A DNA stretch of 18,461 nucleotides. It comes from DASXIW01 sp036497785. Its GTDB lineage: Bacteria > Pseudomonadota > Alphaproteobacteria > Acetobacterales > Acetobacteraceae. Position numbers and translations under genes: made by a program. How positions within the stretch are numbered: position 1 is the first letter of the stretch; each line of letters opens with the position of its first letter. This document shows positions 14,217-18,461 of the stretch, one piece after another. The stretch covers positions 1 to 18,461 of the forward strand of contig DASXIW010000072.1 of NCBI GenBank assembly GCA_036497785.1. Reading direction: 5' to 3'. The notes under the pieces were generated by a model. The model had not been told where the DNA came from. It was given only the letters and a program-made list of their open reading frames with translations, and did not search any database.

Positions 14217-15856
14217 TAGCTCACCCGGGTGAACACCAACTGCCGCGCGCGGCCGCCATTCACGCCAAGCCCGGTGATGCGCCCTTCGCCATTGCGCTGG
14301 ACGCGCACATCCAGCCAGCTTCGGTACACACGTGCCGGCGGGAAGATGCGAATGACATCGCCTTCCACCGGCTCCATGCCCCAAGGCCCTGCCTTCACAT
14401 GGGGTCCGGCCACGCGGACCACCATCGACCCGGCCTCCTCGGCAATCGTCCAGTTGGCGGCGATGTCGTCATTGGCATAGATGCCGGGCAGGTCGGGCGG
14501 CAGCGCGGCGCCCTGGGCGACGCGGTGATAGACCGACGCGGTGCCCGCATCCAGCTCGATATCCAGCCGCTCCTTGTCGTTCGGGAGGGCGGCGAAGAAA
14601 TCCGGGGCGGCATGGGTCGCCTCCAGCCTTCCGTCCGGCCCCAGGCGCAGCTGGGTGCCATTGCCGTAGAGGGTGGCCATCGGCTCGCCGGCCTCGCTCA
14701 GGCTCAGATCCACCGTGGCGCCGGTGGTCCGGTCCAGATAACGGCCCGGCAGCCCGCCAAGCGCTTCGGCCGCCGGCAAAGCGGGCATGGGCAGCACGCC
14801 CGGGCGATCGTCGACGGCGGCTTGCAGCACGAGATGCGCGAGCGTGGCCGGGTCAGCCGACGCGTCATTGGAAATGCAGATCACCGCGACATCGAGCGCC
14901 GGCACACGCAGGAAATGCGTGCGGTAGCCGGGCCAGGACCCGCCATGCTCGATGGTGCGCATGCCGCGCCGGTGGCGGATCTGCAGGCCGCGCGCATAGG
15001 CGTTCTGCACGCCATTGGCGAAGGGCGCCTGGGTCTCAAGCGCCTCCACCAGCTTCGTGCCGCCGACGCGCCCGGTGGCCATGTTGCGGACCCATAAAGC
15101 GAGATCTTCGACGCAGGAGACGAGGCCGCCCTCCCCGCCCAGCGGGAAGCCATGCACCGCCCGCAGCCATCCGTCGCCGCCATTGGCGCCATTCGCATCA
15201 CTATTCCCGCGCGGCTGGTAGCCGGTGGCGAGATTGGGCACGATATCAGCGGTGTTGGGCACCATCGCGGTGCGCGTCATGCCCAGCGGGGCGAAGATCA
15301 TCCGTTCGAGCAGGGTCGGCAGCGTCTCGCCGGTGATGCGCTCGGCGACGACGCCGAGCAGGAAGAAGCTGCTGTTGCTGTACAGATAGCGCGTGCCGGG
15401 CACGAAATTCAGGCTGCGCTGGCGGCAGATCGCGCCCAGCAAATCCGCTGGGGTGCAGGCATAGGTGAGATCGGCCCCGCCCAGGCGCATCACTTCCAGC
15501 ATATCCCGCAGGCCGCTGGTGTTGTGCATCAGATGGGCGAGCGTGAGTGGGTGGCCGTAATCCGGCAGTTCGGGGATGTATTTCCGCACCGCGTCCCGCA
15601 CATCCAGCCGGCCTTCGGCGGCGAGCATCAGGATGATGGCGCAGGTGAACTGCTTGCTGACCGAGGCGATGCGGAAGGCGCTGTCCGGGCCGAGCGGGAC
15701 GCCGAGTTCGAGGCTGGCCATGCCGACCTGCCGATGCACGGCGAGCGTTCCGCCGCGCACGACGCCGACGACCATGCCAGGGCCGTCAGCACGGTCCCAA
15801 GGCGCCATCAGCCGATCCACACGACGCTCCAGCATCGTCAGTTCGAGATCACGCAT
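14216..15856 (-). CDS. Class-C beta-lactamase-fold serine hydrolase, D-aminopeptidase-like
   Basis: This 546-residue serine hydrolase belongs to the beta-lactamase/transpeptidase-like family (MEROPS S12). The active-site motifs are clear: SxxK as SVSK (Ser65, Lys68), YSN (Tyr159-Asn161) and HGG (304-306). The catalytic domain ends near residue 350. The remaining 190 residues hold PGRYLDRTTG and PGIYANDD segments that look like two beta-barrel domains, the layout of Ochrobactrum-type D-aminopeptidase (about 520 residues). No signal peptide is apparent, suggesting a cytosolic enzyme acting on D-amino-acid amides or peptides. An esterase is the main alternative. The ATG has GGAG seven bases upstream. 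It lies 93 bp downstream of the Rieske ferredoxin gene on the same strand. Confidence 0.85.
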   Translation of the reverse strand: MRDLELTMLERRVDRLMAPWDRADGPGMVVGVVRGGTLAVHRQVGMASLELGVPLGPDSAFRIASVSKQFTCAIILMLAAEGRLDVRDAVRKYIPELPDYGHPLTLAHLMHNTSGLRDMLEVMRLGGADLTYACTPADLLGAICRQRSLNFVPGTRYLYSNSSFFLLGVVAERITGETLPTLLERMIFAPLGMTRTAMVPNTADIVPNLATGYQPRGNSDANGANGGDGWLRAVHGFPLGGEGGLVSCVEDLALWVRNMATGRVGGTKLVEALETQAPFANGVQNAYARGLQIRHRRGMRTIEHGGSWPGYRTHFLRVPALDVAVICISNDASADPATLAHLVLQAAVDDRPGVLPMPALPAAEALGGLPGRYLDRTTGATVDLSLSEAGEPMATLYGNGTQLRLGPDGRLEATHAAPDFFAALPNDKERLDIELDAGTASVYHRVAQGAALPPDLPGIYANDDIAANWTIAEEAGSMVVRVAGPHVKAGPWGMEPVEGDVIRIFPPARVYRSWLDVRVQRNGEGRITGLGVNGGRARQLVFTRVS

Positions 15857-15949
15857 GGACCGTCTCCGTTCTATAATTATTTGATTTTCAATGCGTTGAT
15901 GTTGGACGCTTCGGCGTGCGCAAAAAGTGCGCGGCCGCGCCTGGCCCGA

Positions 15950-16282
15950 TCAATCGGGCAGCGAGATCAGGATCTCGCCGCCATCGACACGGACCTCGAA
16001 GACTCGCAGATCGGTATCGATGGGCGCGCCCTGCCCCTGCCCGTTCCGCACGTTGAACTGGCCGGCATGCAGCGGGCATTCGATGATGTCGCCCTCCAGC
16101 CAGCCATCGGTCAGCATCGCGAAGGCGTGCGTGCAGATATTATCCGTCACGCAGATCGTGCCATCGTCCAGATGGTACACCGCCAGCGACAGCCCCATCG
16201 TCTCCACGGGTACCGCGGTACCCTTTGCCACGTCGGCCACCGAGGCGACGCGAATCCAGCTTTCTGATTCACTCATGCTCAC
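15950..16282 (-). CDS. Rieske-type [2Fe-2S] ferredoxin
   Basis: This 110-residue soluble electron carrier resembles the ferredoxin components of ring-hydroxylating dioxygenases and NirD. Both cluster-ligand motifs are intact: C50-T-H52 and C69-P-L-H72, spaced by 16 residues. They are followed by the usual GQFNVRNGQGQGAP and a short C-terminal strand region. The GTG at 16282 has GGAGG five bases upstream; an ATG two codons later is possible. No oxygenase alpha subunit or ferredoxin reductase is in the window, so its partner is unknown. It may be co-transcribed with the downstream serine hydrolase. A 6-bp inverted repeat (GCCCGA/TCGGGC, 15944-15959) straddles its stop codon. Confidence 0.9.
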   Translation of the reverse strand: MSMSESESWIRVASVADVAKGTAVPVETMGLSLAVYHLDDGTICVTDNICTHAFAMLTDGWLEGDIIECPLHAGQFNVRNGQGQGAPIDTDLRVFEVRVDGGEILISLPD

Positions 16283-16456
16283 ACCTACCTCCGAATCCAG
16301 TGCAATGCCTCAACCCCGGTGTCAATCGGCATTGGAAGGAATGGCGGCATCGTGGGCACCAATCCATCGCGTTGGCAGATCGATCGCATCGCGCCTTGCT
16401 GTTGGATCGCCCGGCCCGGCGGCCTCAGTTTAGGGGCAGGAAACATCGGAGCGATC

Positions 16457-17668
16457 ATGGCAATGCGCACGACAATCGAAGCCGTTCCGGACTGGGAATT
16501 CGGCACACATCTTGAGCAATACGGCCTGAGGTGGAATCACGAAACCATCGAATTGCTCAATCAGACAAACAACGAGACCATGATGGCCGCGCGTGTCGGC
16601 AGCCATCGTGGTTTCCTCCGCCAGGCGCGCGGACTGCTGCCCGGGCTCATTTTGTGCGTAGGCGTTACGCTCGCCGCATTCGCGCTGGAACGGGTCGAGG
16701 CGTGGGCGCTTGGCCGGGCGTGGCTGGAGGCGCTGGTGCTCGCCATTCTGGTGGGCACCGCGCTGCGCACGGCATGGACACCAGGGAAGACCTGGTTCAC
16801 CGGCATCAGCTTCAGCGCCAAGACGCTGCTGGAGATCGCCGTGGTGCTGTTGGGCGCGTCGGTCAGCGCGCAGACCGTGGCGGCGGCCGGGCCGGGATTG
16901 CTTGCGGGCATTGCCGGCGTGGTCGTGGCCGCGATCGCGGCGAGTTATGGGATGGGGCGCATGCTTGGCCTGCCGCATCGCATGGCGGTACTGGTCGCCT
17001 GCGGCAATTCGATCTGCGGCAATTCCGCCATCGCCGCCGTGGCGCCGGTGATCGGTGCGGATGGTGAGGACATCGCCGCCTCCATCGGCTTCACCGCCGT
17101 GCTGGGCGTGCTGGTGGTGCTGGGGCTGCCGCTGCTGGCCACGATGCTGTCCTTGACCGGGCTGCAATTCGGGGTGCTGGCCGGGCTGACAGTGTATGCC
17201 GTGCCCCAGGTGCTGGCCGCGACCGCGCCGGCCGGTGCGGTGGCCGTGCATATCGGCACGCTGGTCAAGCTGGTGCGGGTGCTGATGCTGGGGCCGGTGG
17301 TGCTGGGCCTGTCGCTGCTGACCCGCCGGCTGCGCGACGAGGCGGACGAATTGCCGCCGCATGTGACGGCGGGCGACCGGCCGGCCACGGCGAAGCTGGC
17401 GCTGCACCGGATGGTGCCGTGGTTCATCCTGGGCTTCCTGGCGCTGGCCACGCTGCGTTCGGCCGATCTGATACCGCATGCGCAGCTCGCGCCCATCGCC
17501 GCCGTGGCCAATGTGCTGACCATCGTGTCGATGGCGGCACTGGGTCTGGGCACCGACCTGAAACTGGTCGCGAAGGCCGGCTTGCGGGTGACGGCGGCGG
17601 TGACGCTGTCGCTGCTGGTGCTGGGCGGGATCAGCCTGGGCCTGATCCGCCTGCTCGGCATCGCCTGA
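16457..17668 (+). CDS. yeiH: YeiH/UPF0324-family membrane protein (putative sulfate exporter)
   Basis: This 403-residue polytopic inner-membrane protein has the YeiH (PF03601) core from about residue 53 onward: RQARGLLPGLILCVGVTLAAF, KTLLEIAVVLLGASVS, CGNSICGNSAIAAVAPVIGAD, VYAVPQVLAA and MAALGLGTDLK. About ten membrane helices are seen. Annotation as a sulfate exporter is by family convention only. The ATG at 16457 has GGAG five bases upstream. The N-terminal 50 residues before the core are hydrophilic, and residues 25-54 are encoded by a diverged copy of the 88-bp repeat. An ATG pair at 16580 within the repeat is an alternative start but has no Shine-Dalgarno sequence. The stop abuts the convergent LysR gene. 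Confidence 0.87.
   Translation: MAMRTTIEAVPDWEFGTHLEQYGLRWNHETIELLNQTNNETMMAARVGSHRGFLRQARGLLPGLILCVGVTLAAFALERVEAWALGRAWLEALVLAILVGTALRTAWTPGKTWFTGISFSAKTLLEIAVVLLGASVSAQTVAAAGPGLLAGIAGVVVAAIAASYGMGRMLGLPHRMAVLVACGNSICGNSAIAAVAPVIGADGEDIAASIGFTAVLGVLVVLGLPLLATMLSLTGLQFGVLAGLTVYAVPQVLAATAPAGAVAVHIGTLVKLVRVLMLGPVVLGLSLLTRRLRDEADELPPHVTAGDRPATAKLALHRMVPWFILGFLALATLRSADLIPHAQLAPIAAVANVLTIVSMAALGLGTDLKLVAKAGLRVTAAVTLSLLVLGGISLGLIRLLGIA
16529..16616 (+). repeat. 88-bp hairpin repeat element, copy 3 (degenerate, inside yeiH)
   Basis: It aligns without gaps to copy 1 with 61/88 identities (my hand count), including AGGTGGAATCAC, AATTGCTC and ATGATGGC blocks at the same offsets. Similarity to copy 2 continues left to about 16516. 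The hairpin survives as a 14-bp stem (16574-16587 with 16602-16615) containing two G.U pairs. The whole copy lies in frame within the yeiH 5' coding region. Confidence 0.72.
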
Positions 17669-18461
17669 TTATCGGGTAGCGCGGCGGGATGCGGCGATGA
17701 TGTCCAGCAGGGCATCCGCCGCCCTGCTGCGATAGCGTTCGGCATGGCGCAGCACGTGGAAATCGCGGTCCGGCAGCAGCAGATCGATCCGATGCAGCAA
17801 TCCGGCCTCCAGGCTTGGCGTGGCCACCGAGGCGGAGAGCGCGGTGGCCCCCATGCCGGCTTCGACGGCGGCGCGCACCGCCTCGTTCGAAGGAAGCTCC
17901 AGCGTCACGGCCAGGCTGTTCGGCGCAATGCCGAAGCCCTCCAGCGCCGCCTCGAAGGCCGATCTGGTGCCGGAGCCGGGCTCGCGCAGCACCCATTCCG
18001 TCTCAACCAGATTGGCGGGTGCGATTCGCGCCCGCCGCGTCCATGGGTGATCCGGCCCGACCACGACAACCATCTGGTCGCGCGCCACGGGCCGGCTGGT
18101 CAATACCGGGTTTTCCACTGCCCCCTCGACGAAGCCGAGTTCCGCATCGCCCTCATGCACCGCGGCCGCCACCTGGGCGGTGTTGCCGACGCGCAGGCGG
18201 ATGTCGATGCCGGGATGCGCCTGGCGGAACGCCACCAGATGGCGCGGGAGCCAATAGCTGGAAATGGTCTGGCTGGCCTGGACCGCGAGCGTGCCGCGCT
18301 TGAGGCCGCCCAGTTCCGACAGCACGAGTTCGGCGGCGTCCACACGGCCAAGGACGGCCCGCGCCTCCACCAGGAACAACCGGCCCGCCTCGGAGAGCTG
18401 GATGCCCCGGCCCACGCGATCGAACAGCCTGGCGCCATGGCGCGCTTCCAGTGCCGCGATG
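17669..18461 (-). CDS. LysR-family transcriptional regulator (partial, 5' end off window)
   Basis: The visible 263 residues comprise the end of the winged helix-turn-helix (IAALEARHGARLFDRVGRG, then IQLSEAGRLFLVEARAVL) and the complete periplasmic-binding-protein-like effector domain. The latter includes GTLAVQASQTISSYWLPRHL, GDAELGFVEGAVENP, REPGSGTRSAFEAAL and AGMGATALS. Roughly 35-40 N-terminal residues lie beyond position 18461. The effector domain resembles the CysB/CbbR/YeiE-type group. It is convergent with yeiH with no gap between stop codons. In enterobacteria a LysR regulator (YeiE) neighbours yeiH, though there the two are divergent. Regulation of yeiH by this protein is plausible but unproven. 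Confidence 0.93.
   Translation of the reverse strand, partial: IAALEARHGARLFDRVGRGIQLSEAGRLFLVEARAVLGRVDAAELVLSELGGLKRGTLAVQASQTISSYWLPRHLVAFRQAHPGIDIRLRVGNTAQVAAAVHEGDAELGFVEGAVENPVLTSRPVARDQMVVVVGPDHPWTRRARIAPANLVETEWVLREPGSGTRSAFEAALEGFGIAPNSLAVTLELPSNEAVRAAVEAGMGATALSASVATPSLEAGLLHRIDLLLPDRDFHVLRHAERYRSRAADALLDIIAASRRATR

Noticed and set aside
15911..15930. GTGCGC-AAAAA-GTGCGC between the Rieske and hydrolase genes as a terminator
   Set aside because: The six-base units are a direct repeat, and the inverted pairing is only five base pairs, too weak to call a terminator.
15152..16267. Plus-strand open frame spanning the serine hydrolase and Rieske genes
   Set aside because: It crosses two recognised minus-strand genes and an intergenic gap, with no family resemblance.
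16319..16456. GTG extension of yeiH to 16319
   Set aside because: It has no Shine-Dalgarno sequence and the peptide is unlike the family. It would take up nearly all of the divergent promoter region with the Rieske gene.
139..16616. The three 88-bp repeats as a CRISPR array or composite transposon
   Set aside because: The copies are kilobases apart, in one orientation, of unequal divergence, and with no spacers, cas genes, transposase or target-site duplication.

Overview
The window is high-GC, tightly packed bacterial chromosome. It suggests an alphaproteobacterium, plausibly Acetobacteraceae or a related Rhodospirillales lineage. The hints are the XylX-type dehydratase, the TIGR03862-type flavoprotein, an intracellular PHB depolymerase, a PEP-CTERM protein and a YeiH transporter. 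The taxonomic call is inference from family content and base composition; there is no rRNA or marker gene. No tRNA, rRNA, CRISPR array, transposase or phage gene was seen.

Layout, left to right. A likely gene start runs off the left edge on the minus strand. Next come a repeat-element copy, a small secreted protein (+) and an acyltransferase-3 membrane protein (-) that shares its stop-codon bases. A 419-bp, partly AT-rich intergenic region follows. Then a minus-strand catabolic operon reads glpD, XylX-like FAH dehydratase, FMN alpha-hydroxy-acid dehydrogenase and CNT nucleoside-type transporter. Upstream of it is a minus-strand glycine-zipper lipoprotein with its own hairpin. Divergent from that are a BaiN/HI0933-type flavoprotein and an RMD1/DUF155 protein (+), translationally coupled. 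Their tail overlaps a convergent PAP2 phosphatase (-). PhaZ (+) overlaps a convergent glyoxalase-like protein (-). A PEP-CTERM protein (+) and a class-C serine hydrolase (-) converge on a second repeat copy plus a 31-bp palindrome. A Rieske ferredoxin (-) precedes the hydrolase. YeiH (+) has a third, degenerate repeat copy inside its N-terminal coding region, and it abuts a LysR regulator (-) that leaves the right edge.

Functional themes. The 2271-7428 operon looks like uptake and oxidation of a small polyol, pentose or sugar-acid class of substrate. Its products would enter central metabolism as dihydroxyacetone phosphate, a 2-keto acid and, if the dehydratase acts like XylX, 2-oxoglutarate semialdehyde. 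The rest is mixed housekeeping and accessory content: PHB mobilisation, envelope proteins and lipid phosphate hydrolysis.

Most unusual points. (1) An 88-bp hairpin repeat family has compensatory changes in its stem, and one diverged copy is read in frame as the N-terminus of YeiH. (2) Four of five convergent gene pairs overlap or abut at their 3' ends. (3) The CNT transporter keeps the ribose-binding residues but has lost the two residues that contact the nucleobase.
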